64,000 nt of DNA from Aurelia coerulea (Eukaryota > Cnidaria > Scyphozoa > Semaeostomeae > Ulmaridae): positions 11,763,501-11,827,500 of the forward strand of contig CM076959.1 in the NCBI GenBank assembly GCA_039566865.1, read 5' to 3'. Numbering within the stretch: position 1 is the first letter of the stretch; every line of letters starts with the position of its first letter. Under the pieces are notes generated by a model that was not told where the DNA came from, made no database searches, and saw only the letters and a list, made by a program, of their open reading frames with translations. The translations under genes were made by a program, and so were the position numbers. This document shows positions 49,301 to 51,755 of this stretch, piece after piece.

Positions 49301-51508
49301 TATCAATTATTTGCAAGCTTTGGTTCCCTCGATGCTTAGGAAAAACCTACTGCAAACCTTGTTTGCAGCCGAAATTTAACATTGCTATTAAGACCCACAA
49401 AGAAAGGTCGAAGGTTAGCTCTTCTCATCCTACTTAATATGATTAGGATTGCTAAAATTTGGGTAGAAAACCCCTCCTCACATTACCCCAAGAAATTGTA
49501 CGAAAAAAAGAATTAGGCCAGAGGCAAGCTTTTATCGTCAGCAACTTTTCATCGTTTTTCTGCCATCCTTTGGAGATGAGCAGTAGGTGTGAGGAGATAC
49601 GTGCGGGAAAGCTTTACAAACAAAAATCTGCGTAACAAAACCTTCCACTACTTATATATATAGATTCTGAAAAGTCCAATAATAGAATTATAGCAGAGTA
49701 ACGAAAGTTTCACTTAAAGTGAATATGACGCGAACATTTTTATTGTCTTATATTATGCAGTAAACATCGCTGATCATCGTGGTGTATTTCATTTTTGAAT
49801 TTGGACTTTTATTTCGTCAGAAAATGGGGTTGAATAGCCCCCACTTTGCTTCGAAAAGTGGCGGCAACTCTGTGCGGTCAGACCGTTGAGTGCCAGACCT
49901 CTGTGACGTAAAGTGTTTGGGTAAAGACAATACCTTGCAATATTTTACACAGGAAACCACGATGAAACCCTGGGTAGCGGTCAAGTTGGCTTGTTCGTTC
50001 GCCCTTTTCATCGAATAAGACCAAGGAATTTACTCCTGGTGTATTGAATACTTAAAGAACTAAATTTAAAATATTATTGAACATCTCTCTCTCTCATCAA
50101 TGTGATAAAAAGGCCATTTGCAAAGTTGCAACGACGGCACAAAATCATGTCCCGCAGCAAACTTATACAATAACTATCCCACACAAAGCCAGCCCTAGGT
50201 TTTGAAATAAAAATTAATAGTCTGTGTTGCAAAATTTTCGACATTTGTTGCTTTATAATTATAAAGGGATCAATTTTGGTACTTCATGGGGCGAAGACCT
50301 TCAATGCGACAATGGCAAACGAAGATTGGCCATAATTTTAGAGGCGATTCTCACTTCTAAAACCCAGCAAAAGTGTGATCAAACGGATCTTAGCCTAGAT
50401 CTGCAACCAGACTTGCCTTTGGTATAGGCTGATAGCATCAGTAACAAAATTGAAACTTACCAAAAGAAGGCGATGTTCTCCAAACAGCTTTCCTCCTCAT
50501 AAAACTTTGACAAATACGAAATAACTGTATTGTTGTAAAAAGCAGAACATGCATGGCCTAATCTGGCCTGTAATCGCATGTTGAAAAACTAACGCAGTAG
50601 GTTAGTTAGAATGCACTCTCCAAATGTTTGCACACAACATCATGTTAGATTCTGTTCTTCCCTTCGTCCTACAACCAAGATCCTTATTCTATCTTGCCAT
50701 GCTATGCTATAAATCTGTGAATTTGAGGACTAGGAAACGAATCGCAGGAATTGACTGTCTGTTTACGATATGAATGAATGAAAACATGTCATGAGGAACA
50801 TCCACCAATGATTTGTGATAAAAGGATTGAATTTGCCTATTGTATTCGACTATTTTTAAGCAGCAGTGTCGTCATCCTGACAGCAAGATGCAATATACCT
50901 GTGTCTGAATATGGAACCCTCCCAGTTTTATCAAAGAAACTTAATTGAGTGCTAATCTGTCATTTCATACAATTTAGGTGCACAACAGTCCGTAATTGAT
51001 TGCCAAGATATATTGTGACAATGAAAATGCCGAGGTATTCGAAGAATATGGGTGTGAATATTTTCTATTGGGCTTCTTTCAAACCCTAAAATCCCTTTAA
51101 CGACCGTATAGTTTCTTATAAATCCTTGATGTCCTTGAATCCACCCAAACACTTTACGTCACAAGTCAAAACTCGACCCAGATCTCCCGGACACTTTTTT
51201 GAGCAGAAAGTTGATTTTAAAATGGCGATATCTAAAAAAACGGTTTAGTTTTGGAAAGTTTAATGTTGGAATTCGAAATCAGCACACTCGAATTAGCGTT
51301 TTTCATCAATAAAATTTTTCGCGTCATATTCACTTTAAGCAATTCAATTCAAATAGATATTTAATAGCCATTTGTATTTCCCTTTTTAAAGATTTGATGC
51401 CTATGCTGTGATTGCTTTCTTCCGTAGATTGAAGACGGAGGTATGAAGAAAGACTGTACGATTGAAGACCTGATTAAACAAGTGGAGGAACTCACACGTA
51501 TTCATTGA
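1510..51508 (+). CDS. DDB1: DDB1 (DNA damage-binding protein 1), 3' two thirds of the gene, 17 exons
   Basis: The joined exons are 1510-1635, 7884-7933, 8933-9046, 11118-11225, 12568-12728, 14047-14093, 14826-14921, 17431-17684, 19850-20014, 21622-21716, 26724-26828, 30429-30494, 31204-31399, 34078-34161, 43849-43951, 47799-47922 and 51428-51508. They total 1975 nt, keep frame at every junction and end in TGA. The product aligns along its length with the C-terminal part of metazoan DDB1: landmarks are [75 protein letters not shown] and the end [11 protein letters not shown]1 is the WD-propeller adaptor that bridges CUL4 to DCAF substrate receptors in the nucleus and cytoplasm. The encoded part should hold the end of propeller B, propeller C and the C-terminal helical domain. 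All introns are GT-AG except the AT-AC intron before exon 47799-47922. Exons before residue ~470 (human numbering, approximate) are outside the window. The gene looks intact and functional. Confidence 0.95.
1636..2297. other. Intron sequence without recognised content
   Basis: The start of the first DDB1 intron seen, ahead of the LINE. I see no coding, TIR or RNA signal in it. Confidence 0.5.
2298..2310. repeat. Target-site duplication, 3' side of LINE
   Basis: AAAATGAGAGTTT, repeated at 6935-6947 on the other side of the LINE. Confidence 0.88.
2606..6352 (-). CDS. LINE polyprotein: 2A peptide, APE endonuclease, reverse transcriptase
   Basis: 1248 aa, uninterrupted. Residues 1-158 form a hydrophobic leader with several probable membrane-spanning stretches (for example 36-66 and 131-157). 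Residues 159-167 are GDIETNPGP, a 2A-like ribosome-skipping motif. The apurinic-endonuclease domain spans about 172-405: HWNLNS, ISES with Glu210, GDLN with Asp322, and the final SLDNHCQH. The RT spans about 660-905: [16 protein letters not shown] with Asp765, [10 protein letters not shown], and FADD at 851-854. The tail has a Cys/His cluster ending [13 protein letters not shown]. It would nick target DNA and prime reverse transcription. If the 2A works, the leader is released from the EN-RT protein. The ORF starts at the first ATG of the long frame. Confidence 0.93.
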   Translation of the reverse strand: MPVGIDEWRAGIAFSRYIFLTKVSVNFPCGNLLSSIYCLAYLYVFIWLSVVTLPLSVLVISSLSLISDVFGTSLAASHDPVSIFVDITLYTQVTVCFAISRSLLSFQGFITIFQKCPVFRRKVLDQVQRITHFAFVMTYLVCVSSEDVFSLKFLLLFAGDIETNPGPHTDNCLKFFHWNLNSICARDNIKISLIEAYNSIHRSDVIAISESMLNSSISNEDIFIEGFSKEIYRNDHPSNTRKGGVCLYFREGLPIKRRTDLELMQEMIVTEIRIARKKIFFIAVYRSPSQNSEQFEHFIASLQMALNQLRGERPHSLIITGDLNCRSSQWWAADVESPEGTALDEIIETNNLTQLIDEPTNIRGEGMSCIDLIITDKPNLFVESGVHLSLDNHCQHQIIYGKLNISVPSPPPYKRTLWDYSKADSQSIQDMINEINWHSRFSGLGPDEMTEIFTNNLSFILSSNIPNKIVTCNDKDPPWITPELKKSIKRKQRTYRNFVQRGRREEDWERVKNVRNATSKLIVKAKESYFLKLGRKLSDPKQGLKEYWSTLNRLINNKKTFNIPPLLENGLFLTNVQEKANVLNDYFVEQCCAVSTGSTLPNFRPRCNVLLQSLVIDRAKVLRLIRSLDTSKAHGCDNISIFMIKMCDVSVVEPLCQIFEKCLEVGIYPSIWKKANIIPIHKKGSRQCKNNYRPISLLPIFGKLFEKLIFDVMYEHLCNNGLLTPHQSGFHPGDSTINQLLAITHKIYTAFEEIPSRETRAVFLDLSKAFDRVWHEGLLYKLECNGISGHLLSLLGNFLENRRQRVVLNGKSSQWAQISAGVPQGSVLGPLFFLVYINDIVENLNCDVKIFADDTSLFSVVKDENKTADDLNRDLEIVRLWAWQWKMKFNADKTEEVIFSSKRLKPTHPPLFLGNDEVTVKAEHKHLGMILDSKLDFQSHIKEAIVKARRGIGMIRYLSKYVSRAVLDQIYKLYVRPHLDYGDIIYHRDDPGMQLNFTRRLEQTQYLAALAVTGAWRGTSRNRLYDELGWETLYHRRWYRRLCHFFKLVGSHSPEYLFSEIPPERQILYNLRNPRVYDQNIVRTVRFSNTYFQSTLHEWNLLDDEIKNSRSISEFKQKLLQIIKPVTNSMYNISDIDGVRYLTKIRLKFSALNEHKFRHRLDCINPCCACGEAVEDNEHFLLHCPRFDTMRRDLLGQLSDIPGIDITSMDSKSLCQLLLFGSNNLTVVANRIILEASMAYLKATKRFS
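5852..5878 (-). other. 2A-like ribosome-skipping motif
   Basis: The codons read GDIETNPGP, matching the D-x-E-x-N-P-G|P consensus, directly before the endonuclease domain. Skipping would fall between Gly166 and Pro167. 2A-like sequences are known from APE-type LINEs of several animals; activity here is inferred. Confidence 0.85.
6935..6947. repeat. Target-site duplication, 5' side of LINE
   Basis: AAAATGAGAGTTT, the partner of 2298-2310. Confidence 0.88.
6948..7883. other. Intron sequence with one copy of a dispersed repeat
   Basis: Mostly featureless AT-rich intron. The part at about 7555-7750 is a copy of the TTTGATGACGTC repeat family described in the findings. Confidence 0.5.
7555..7750 (+). 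repeat. Dispersed intronic repeat, copy 1
   Basis: Shares with copies near 26415, 48971, 43250 and 9296 the ordered blocks AGCAGAAATCTGTCGCTCTT, ATTTGATGACGTC, CCTCAAATG and AGAATTATAGCAAAGTAAC, then TTTCTTTCAAGCCATTCA. Confidence 0.6.
7884..7933 (+). CDS. DDB1: DDB1 exon
   Basis: A 50-nt exon with acceptor cctttattttag and donor ACAG|gtaaat. It encodes [16 protein letters not shown], matching the EHEVACLDI region of DDB1. It enters completing AG|C and leaves with one base (G) of a Gly codon. Confidence 0.92.
8933..9046 (+). CDS. DDB1: DDB1 exon
   Basis: The acceptor is ttttcttgcag and the donor GGAG|gtaag. It encodes a segment containing [19 protein letters not shown], a strongly conserved DDB1 propeller stretch. 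It leaves with one base of a Glu codon. Confidence 0.95.
9296..9570 (-). repeat. Dispersed intronic repeat, partial rearranged copy 2
   Basis: GGCTTGAAAGAAACTTAGCT then ACTTTGCTATAATTAT is the reverse complement of the right-hand blocks of copy 1. GATGACGTCATGACCTCAAA follows near 9479. The arrangement differs from copy 1, so this is a partial or rearranged member. Confidence 0.45.
9704..9978. mobile_element. 275-bp MITE with 9-bp target-site duplication
   Basis: Terminal inverted repeats of about 55 bp start TAGCCTACGCGTAGACCC and end with its complement. A perfect 9-bp duplication ATGAAGTAG flanks it (9695-9703 and 9979-9987). The centre holds a second palindrome around AATAGAAATATTTCTAT. 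No coding capacity. The 9-bp duplication fits Mutator-like or related transposases (inference). Confidence 0.9.
9988..11117. other. Intron sequence, nothing recognised
   Basis: No TIR, coding homology or RNA signal seen between the MITE and the next DDB1 exon. Confidence 0.45.
11118..11225 (+). CDS. DDB1: DDB1 exon
   Basis: The acceptor is cattttacag and the donor AGTG|gtaag. It encodes [20 protein letters not shown] and then LGDGTLFYF, aligned with the family segment that ends in an ALGDGALFYF-like motif. Confidence 0.95.
11271..11473. mobile_element. 203-bp MITE, CCGGGTGTCCC family
   Basis: The left end CCGGGTGTCCCAAAATGATG and the right end CATCATTTTGGGACACCCAG are inverted repeats extending about 90 bp. 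TA flanks both ends, as with Tc1/mariner-type elements (inference). Same family as the element at 22683-23057. Confidence 0.88.
11684..11726 (-). ncRNA. Hammerhead-ribozyme-like relic
   Basis: The minus strand reads ACTG-CTGATGA, then a weak GG/CC stem II, then CGAAACGTTTAGT. Stem III can only be the 4-nt palindrome ACGU. ACUG/UAGU can form the base of stem I. Similar minimal type I motifs sit in Penelope-like elements, but no element ORF remains here. Confidence 0.4.
12568..12728 (+). CDS. DDB1: DDB1 exon
   Basis: The acceptor is cttctcaaag and the donor AAAG|gtttgt. It encodes [29 protein letters not shown] and LVFSNVNLK in order, nearly identical to other animal DDB1 proteins. It ends in phase 0. 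Confidence 0.95.
12779..13230. mobile_element. Degenerate MITE related to the GGGTGTCCC group
   Basis: The left segment GCGCAGTTTGAATGGCTGCT and the right segment AGCAGCCATTCAAACGGTGC are inverted. The right end finishes TGGGACACCCTGT, while the left end is decayed. About 450 bp. A stray TTGGGACACCCTGTAG at 12520-12535 may be the end of another member. Confidence 0.55.
13231..14046. other. Intron sequence, nothing recognised
   Basis: AT-rich, with no homology or repeats that I can support. Confidence 0.4.
14047..14093 (+). CDS. DDB1: DDB1 small exon (47 nt)
   Basis: The acceptor is tttcttcag and the donor ATAG|gtaatg. It encodes [15 protein letters not shown], equivalent to the EVNYMCPLNSDGYPD segment of vertebrate DDB1. 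It ends two bases into a Ser codon that the next exon completes. Recognised by homology and frame, as it is too short to stand out as an ORF. Confidence 0.9.
14826..14921 (+). CDS. DDB1: DDB1 exon
   Basis: The acceptor is cttttttcag and the donor CGAG|gtactt. It encodes [20 protein letters not shown] and then [11 protein letters not shown], a hallmark DDB1 stretch. Confidence 0.95.
15012..15373. mobile_element. 362-bp TIR element with internal ACAAAAACGGAGG repeats
   Basis: The ends CCCGTTCACACTGCTCCGTT and GGAGCAGTGTGAACGGG are inverted repeats. The inside carries about five copies of CACAAAAACGGAGGTTTTTG or the shorter ACAAAAACGGA, and repeated TGTGAACG fragments of the terminus. No target duplication was seen. 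Confidence 0.75.
15533..15778. mobile_element. 246-bp short TIR element, copy A
   Basis: The ends ACAATCTTGGCCAAAATA and TTTTGGCCAGGATTGT form short inverted repeats. Virtually identical to 17063-17309, differing mainly in the length of one C run. Confidence 0.75.
15779..17062. other. Intron sequence between the twin elements
   Basis: Nothing recognised except GGCGCTCCAAA occurring at 16143 and 16287. Confidence 0.4.
17063..17309. mobile_element. 247-bp short TIR element, copy B
   Basis: Second copy of 15533-15778 in the same DDB1 intron and the same orientation, 1.5 kb away. The near identity means recent transposition or local duplication. Confidence 0.75.
17431..17684 (+). CDS. DDB1: DDB1 exon (largest, 254 nt)
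   Basis: The acceptor is cacttcctag and the donor GAAG|gtgag. It encodes [20 protein letters not shown], then a low-complexity Ser/Ala-rich linker, then [19 protein letters not shown]. The linker is the known variable loop of DDB1; the flanks are conserved. Confidence 0.95.
18248..19223. mobile_element. 976-bp TIR element, CCGGGTGTCCC family
   Basis: The ends are CCGGGTGTCCCAAAAAAAGT and TTTTTTTTGGGACACCCGG. Inverted homology extends inward through TTACAGTTTGGCATATCGTA (18352) and TACGATATGCCAAACTGTAA (19099). No coding capacity. TIR sequence as in the shorter members at 11271 and 22683. Confidence 0.85.
19297..19346 (+). repeat. (AATC)n microsatellite
   Basis: Repeated AATC units. It directly follows the 3' end of the minus-strand LINE fragment and so is probably its tail. 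Confidence 0.85.
19347..19620 (-). pseudogene. LINE 3' end fragment
   Basis: The minus-strand peptide includes [20 protein letters not shown] and [18 protein letters not shown], the typical C-terminal tail of CR1/L2-like RT proteins. It is severely 5'-truncated, with (GATT)n as the probable tail. Confidence 0.65.
19850..20014 (+). CDS. DDB1: DDB1 exon
   Basis: The acceptor is ttaaatctag and the donor GAAG|gtgag. It encodes [20 protein letters not shown] followed by [17 protein letters not shown], the DDB1 segment usually read as [20 protein letters not shown]. Confidence 0.95.
20015..21621. other. Intron sequence, mostly featureless
   Basis: Contains a run of TGATTTATGA repeats at about 20415-20580 and a lone GGGACACCTGTTATA at 20609. 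No coding signal. Confidence 0.4.
21622..21716 (+). CDS. DDB1: DDB1 exon
   Basis: The acceptor is tctcttcag and the donor TCT|gtaagt. It encodes [20 protein letters not shown]. It enters completing a Gly codon and ends in phase 0. Confidence 0.94.
22683..23057. mobile_element. 375-bp MITE, CCGGGTGTCCC family
   Basis: The ends are CCGGGTGTCCCAAAATGATG and CATCATTTTGGGACACCCGG. Subterminal sequence (ATTTTCAAAAACTTT and AAAGTTTTTGAAAATCGGTT) is also inverted. It is the longer relative of 11271-11473. Confidence 0.88.
23300..24190 (-). pseudogene. LINE reverse transcriptase fragment
   Basis: A minus-strand frame of 256 aa or more contains [20 protein letters not shown], then [20 protein letters not shown], then [20 protein letters not shown], and ends just after [16 protein letters not shown] (RT motif A). 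The YADD box, the endonuclease and the tail are missing. An upstream in-frame part (to about 24190) also looks coding. An isolated, inactive piece in a DDB1 intron. Confidence 0.82.
24243..25929. mobile_element. 1687-bp non-autonomous TIR transposon
   Basis: The ends start AATAGACCTTTTCGACCATA and CCAGAAAGGGATTGGGGAGA. They are mirrored at 25860-25929, giving TIRs of about 75 bp with a few mismatches. Flanks GTATACCT (24235-24242) and GTCTACCT (25930-25937) look like an 8-bp duplication with one mismatch. No transposase-like ORF is inside. Confidence 0.82.
25938..26415. other. Intron sequence, nothing recognised
   Basis: No supported feature. Confidence 0.35.
26415..26640 (+). repeat. Dispersed intronic repeat, copy 3
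   Basis: AGCACAAATCTTTCACTCTT, ACGATTTGGAAATCTGATGA then CGTCA, AGAGTTATAGCAAATTGG and TTTCTTTCAAGCCATTCA occur in the same order as in copy 1. Confidence 0.6.
26724..26828 (+). CDS. DDB1: DDB1 exon
   Basis: The acceptor is tgttttacag and the donor TTG|gtaag. Thirty-five whole codons encode [20 protein letters not shown] and then [12 protein letters not shown]. Confidence 0.95.
26829..28128. other. Intron sequence with a short (GGTA)n tract
   Basis: A (GGTA)5 tract at 27184-27203. Otherwise nothing recognised. Confidence 0.4.
28195..28235 (-). ncRNA. Hammerhead ribozyme in miniature PLE (left)
   Basis: Same motif as at 38934-38974, on the minus strand. Confidence 0.75.
28429..28469 (+). 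ncRNA. Hammerhead ribozyme in miniature PLE (right)
   Basis: Same 41-nt motif as at 38934-38974: CTGATGAG, stem II GGAC/GTCC, CGAAA, AGGCCT, CAGTGTG. Confidence 0.75.
28602..28626 (+). repeat. (AAT)n microsatellite
   Basis: Preceded by GCCTACTTTAAATAAATTGA. A similar leader (GCCTACTTCAGATAAATGA) precedes the (AAT)n at 51984, so both may be tails of the same unnamed repeat. Confidence 0.8.
28640..30090. other. Intron sequence with a 40-bp direct repeat
   Basis: TTTAGTTTCAGATTTATGTT followed by TTCGTATTTAATGTA occurs at about 29095 and 29482. Nothing else recognised. Confidence 0.4.
30110..30305 (-). repeat. Possible 5S rRNA-derived SINE fragment
   Basis: GC-rich island in an AT-rich intron. 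The stretch GAGGTCACCCATCCGGAGT through CGACGGAGCTTAACTTC resembles the antisense of the internal promoter part of 5S rRNA (GGTCTCCCATCC...GCTTAACTTC). Similarity is by eye only. Confidence 0.35.
30429..30494 (+). CDS. DDB1: DDB1 exon (66 nt)
   Basis: The acceptor is atttacag and the donor GAG|gtatgg. Twenty-two whole codons encode [20 protein letters not shown] followed by EE. A TIR element begins 15 nt after the donor. Confidence 0.95.
30509..30814. mobile_element. 306-bp TIR element just after a DDB1 donor
   Basis: The ends TACTTTCGAGTACCGAATAA and TTATTCGGTATTCGAGAGTA are inverted repeats, with C-rich segments next to them. TA at both ends suggests a Tc1/mariner-type MITE (inference). 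It begins 15 nt after the exon at 30429-30494. Confidence 0.75.
31204..31399 (+). CDS. DDB1: DDB1 exon
   Basis: The acceptor is tttttgcag and the donor CATG|gtatgt. It encodes [40 protein letters not shown] and [12 protein letters not shown] in order, the most conserved block of propeller C. Confidence 0.96.
31516..32604. mobile_element. 1089-bp TIR element with GATAAACCCAGTTTATC array
   Basis: The ends TATGGCACGCGAAAGTCACC and GGTGACTTTTGCGTGCCATA form TIRs of about 40 bp. From 31545 to 31900 about 14 copies of a near-palindromic unit GATAAACCCAGTTTATC alternate with short spacers. An extra internal copy of the terminus lies at 31819. The rest has no clear coding capacity. Confidence 0.8.
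32697..33325 (-). pseudogene. 5'-truncated LINE 3' end
   Basis: The minus-strand peptide [20 protein letters not shown] ... [14 protein letters not shown] matches the C-terminus of the LINE at 2606-6352 ([18 protein letters not shown] ... KATKRFS). A T-rich tail is at 32697-32717. A different subfamily, probably shared with 52037-52620. Confidence 0.75.
33326..34077. other. Intron sequence with a small TIR-like motif
   Basis: AATAAGAACCT at 33559 and AGGTTCTTATT at 33635 are inverted, about 90 bp apart. Nothing else recognised. Confidence 0.35.
34078..34161 (+). CDS. DDB1: DDB1 exon
   Basis: The acceptor is aatgacag and the donor ATCG|gtaagtg. It encodes [20 protein letters not shown] and then FGTVSGLI. 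The 8.3-kb Penelope-like array starts only 13 nt into the following intron. Confidence 0.95.
34261..34301 (-). ncRNA. Hammerhead ribozyme, left PLE 3' tail
   Basis: Reverse complement of the motif described at 38934-38974. Confidence 0.8.
34397..36575 (-). pseudogene. PLE ORF2 (RT + GIY-YIG), minus copy, one frameshift
   Basis: The intact part (34397-36397, 666 aa from an internal Met) matches the plus copy apart from Q/H and I/L replacements. A single-base deletion near 36511-36517 (AAAATAAAAG here, AAAATTAAAAG in the plus copy) breaks the frame upstream of that Met. The RT and endonuclease domains are otherwise complete. Confidence 0.85.
36597..37610 (-). CDS. PLE ORF1, minus copy
   Basis: 337 aa, identical in translation to the plus copy at 39062-40075. 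A slippery heptamer AAAAAAC lies at 36696-36702 on the minus strand. See the plus copy for domains. Confidence 0.85.
   Translation of the reverse strand: MAHYTKLNNDLDLTPTQREAIEEILTPTQRDAIKEIIFNNIMEILPTIIKELTPSIMEATQVLIKSQIQDNLKNVGSTLTSTTLTSTITASNKNNETKSHIYNQLKERKDLFWNYTRNKQLAQLFSECLSEEPAYIPRKFRENEKTTPANEKEKEIYDNLAMHKVRAEIDVLNVRVALSEEKINGVDENVISFITSNASTEEEVEELKTFWSQRVKQNEEAIHSKWDQRIQSTRAAHKKDKEQQSRPKEQETSNQKTTIYSKPNASTHNKNQHNPNQNSQEPSARPKPASTTPVSTNHSQNASKNWRRNQQPHPPRPYQLRSSTYPPSNWLQTTYPY
37698..37738 (-). ncRNA. Hammerhead ribozyme, left pLTR
   Basis: Same motif, between the minus ORF1 start and the partial ORF2 upstream of it. Confidence 0.8.
37834..38490 (-). pseudogene. Partial PLE ORF2 (3' end), minus pLTR copy
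   Basis: Encodes the last ~215 residues of ORF2 (from [15 protein letters not shown] to the stop), identical to the full copies. At 38490/38491 it joins abruptly to plus-oriented sequence. Confidence 0.88.
38491..38838 (+). pseudogene. Partial PLE ORF2 (3' end), plus pLTR copy
   Basis: Starts within [15 protein letters not shown] and encodes the last ~115 residues, including the GIY-YIG core, then the 3' tail. It is the inverted counterpart of part of 37834-38490. Confidence 0.88.
38934..38974 (+). ncRNA. Hammerhead ribozyme, right pLTR
   Basis: Type I-like core: stem I strand CATACT, then CTGATGAG, stem II GGAC-ACAA-GTCC, then GAAA. AGGCCT serves as a minimal self-complementary stem III, and the cleavage triplet CTC comes just before stem I strand AGTGTG (six pairs with CATACT, one of them G-U). 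Flanking GTTTA/TAAAAC can extend stem I. Predicted cut after the C of CTC (38967). Minimal hammerheads are known in pLTRs of Penelope-like elements. Confidence 0.82.
39062..40075 (+). CDS. PLE ORF1 (putative nucleic-acid-binding protein)
   Basis: 337 aa starting ATGGCACATTATACG just after the pLTR. The N-terminus holds an internal duplication, [12 protein letters not shown] then [12 protein letters not shown]. Next come a predicted helical/coiled-coil region (about 100-230) and a low-complexity Asn/Gln/Pro/Lys-rich basic tail. No catalytic motif is seen, and I do not recognise a named domain. By analogy with ORF1 proteins of retroelements it may bind the RNA (inference). It overlaps the ORF2 frame by 178 nt. 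Confidence 0.85.
   Translation: MAHYTKLNNDLDLTPTQREAIEEILTPTQRDAIKEIIFNNIMEILPTIIKELTPSIMEATQVLIKSQIQDNLKNVGSTLTSTTLTSTITASNKNNETKSHIYNQLKERKDLFWNYTRNKQLAQLFSECLSEEPAYIPRKFRENEKTTPANEKEKEIYDNLAMHKVRAEIDVLNVRVALSEEKINGVDENVISFITSNASTEEEVEELKTFWSQRVKQNEEAIHSKWDQRIQSTRAAHKKDKEQQSRPKEQETSNQKTTIYSKPNASTHNKNQHNPNQNSQEPSARPKPASTTPVSTNHSQNASKNWRRNQQPHPPRPYQLRSSTYPPSNWLQTTYPY
39970..39976 (+). promoter_or_regulatory. Predicted -1 ribosomal frameshift heptamer A AAA AAC
   Basis: In the ORF1 frame the codons read tcA AAA AAC, exactly the X XXY YYZ form. Slippage by -1 enters the ORF2 frame, which is open from 39898 to the ORF2 stop. ORF2 has no early ATG, so a translation link is needed. The minus copy has the same site at 36696-36702. 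Confidence 0.6.
39977..42276 (+). CDS. PLE ORF2: reverse transcriptase with GIY-YIG endonuclease
   Basis: The frame is open from 39898; a TTG at 40048 gives 742 aa, numbered here. RT: motif [16 protein letters not shown] with Asp275, motif [14 protein letters not shown], motif C YMDD at 385-388. A Cys cluster CSNKRCKLC (611-619) links to the GIY-YIG nuclease: VVYFLSC, then SYIGQTR (Y665-G667), Arg673 and the final YYEEKL with Glu729. This is the EN+ Penelope-like layout. The protein would cut target DNA and prime reverse transcription. The first Met is at residue 77, and the upstream frame is conserved, so frameshifting from ORF1 is the likely route. Uninterrupted. Confidence 0.9.
42372..42412 (+). 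ncRNA. Hammerhead ribozyme, right PLE 3' tail
   Basis: Identical to the motif at 38934-38974. Confidence 0.8.
42473..43249. other. Intron sequence, nothing recognised
   Basis: A lone ATTTTGAGACACCTGACG at 42869 may be a decayed MITE end. Confidence 0.35.
43250..43590 (-). repeat. Dispersed intronic repeat, copy 4 (rearranged)
   Basis: TTTGACGTCATCAAATTTCT is the reverse of the repeat core, followed by two tandem AATCATCAAATTTCTG units. The GGTAGAATTACAGCAAAATA and TTTCAGGCCATTCAAGTTAA blocks appear in forward orientation near 43475-43530. Confidence 0.5.
43849..43951 (+). CDS. DDB1: DDB1 exon ending at a U12-type AT-AC donor
   Basis: The acceptor is tctaatag. It encodes [20 protein letters not shown] and then [13 protein letters not shown]. 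Homology requires the next residues to be S-W-R-S-F. This is met only if the exon ends at TCTTC before ATATCCTTT, giving the split codon TC|A with the exon at 47799. The reading frame on the genome otherwise hits TGA after eight residues. Confidence 0.93.
43960..45146. other. AT-AC intron sequence before the hAT element
   Basis: No supported feature. Confidence 0.35.
45735..46073 (+). repeat. Tandem repeat of about 105-125 bp, three copies
   Basis: Each unit contains TAGAATGCATCTCCCAA, ATCATGC and ATTAGCA, then GTTATCC and AATAAATCGGA-like blocks. It starts at 45747, 45846 and 45969. A fourth partial unit (TTTGGCTTAGAAGGCATCC) follows the nested MITE at 46962. Confidence 0.8.
46078..46942. 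mobile_element. 865-bp piggyBac-like MITE nested in the hAT element
   Basis: TTAA flanks both ends (46074-46077, 46943-46946). The termini CCCTATCCAGAC and GTCTGGATAGGG are inverted, with subterminal GGGGGGGCAC/GTGCCCCCCC repeats. Non-coding. Confidence 0.88.
47780..47788 (+). other. DDB1: U12 branch-site motif
   Basis: TTCCTTAAT, one change from the consensus TTCCTTAAC, 11 nt before the AC at 47797-47798. It lies 14 nt beyond the hAT target duplication. Confidence 0.82.
47799..47922 (+). CDS. DDB1: DDB1 exon after the AT-AC intron
   Basis: It starts with A completing TC|A (Ser), then encodes [20 protein letters not shown] and then [20 protein letters not shown]. The donor is CAG|gtaaag. 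The segment matches the FWRSFHTERKTEP region of vertebrate DDB1, which fixes the boundary. Confidence 0.93.
47923..48770. other. Intron sequence, nothing recognised
   Basis: No supported feature; isolated TGACGTCATC at 48221. Confidence 0.35.
48775..49060. repeat. Dispersed intronic repeat, copy 5 (two arms)
   Basis: GGCGTGAAAGAAACTTCAGC then TACTTTGCTATAATTCTACC at 48775-48815 is one arm. AGCACAATTCTTTCGGTCTT then AAATTTGATGACGTCAAATC at 48991-49044 is the other. A further AGAATTATAGCAGAGTAACG block lies at 49685. Confidence 0.6.
49718..51334. mobile_element. 1617-bp TTAA-flanked TIR transposon
   Basis: TTAA lies at 49714-49717 and 51335-51338. The termini AGTGAATATGACGCGAA and TTCGCGTCATATTCACT are inverted. 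A second inverted pair (TGACGTAAAGTGTTTGGGT at 49903 and ACCCAAACACTTTACGTCA at 51143) lies further in. No intact transposase. A piggyBac- or Kolobok-type target is inferred from TTAA. It ends 93 nt before the last DDB1 exon. Confidence 0.87.
51428..51508 (+). CDS. DDB1: DDB1 terminal exon
   Basis: The acceptor is ctttcttccgtag. It encodes [20 protein letters not shown] and ELTRIH, then TGA. The ending [12 protein letters not shown] is the invariant DDB1 C-terminus. Confidence 0.96.
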   Translation: MEDGGMKKDCTIEDLIKQVEELTRIH

Positions 51509-51755
51509 AACGCATTACCATGTGAGTAATAACATTGCAATGTTATATCTTATTTTGGTTTGCTGTATACTGCATGCGCAAAAGTGATGCGCCTTCCGCA
51601 AGCTATAGAGATATTACATTCACTATTCGCTAGAAGTGCTGTGGGTGTCAAGAACTAGACTCTGAAGAGAATTCATGTTAGCTCATGCTATGCATTTGAA
51701 AGTACTTGTAGACCAGAGTATGTTTGTAAATAAAAGGGTCTTGAAATCGTTCCAT
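51509..51755 (+). other. DDB1: DDB1 3' UTR with poly(A) signal
   Basis: AATAAA lies at 51729-51734, about 220 nt after the stop codon. It is the first good signal downstream. The cleavage site itself is not visible. Confidence 0.6.
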
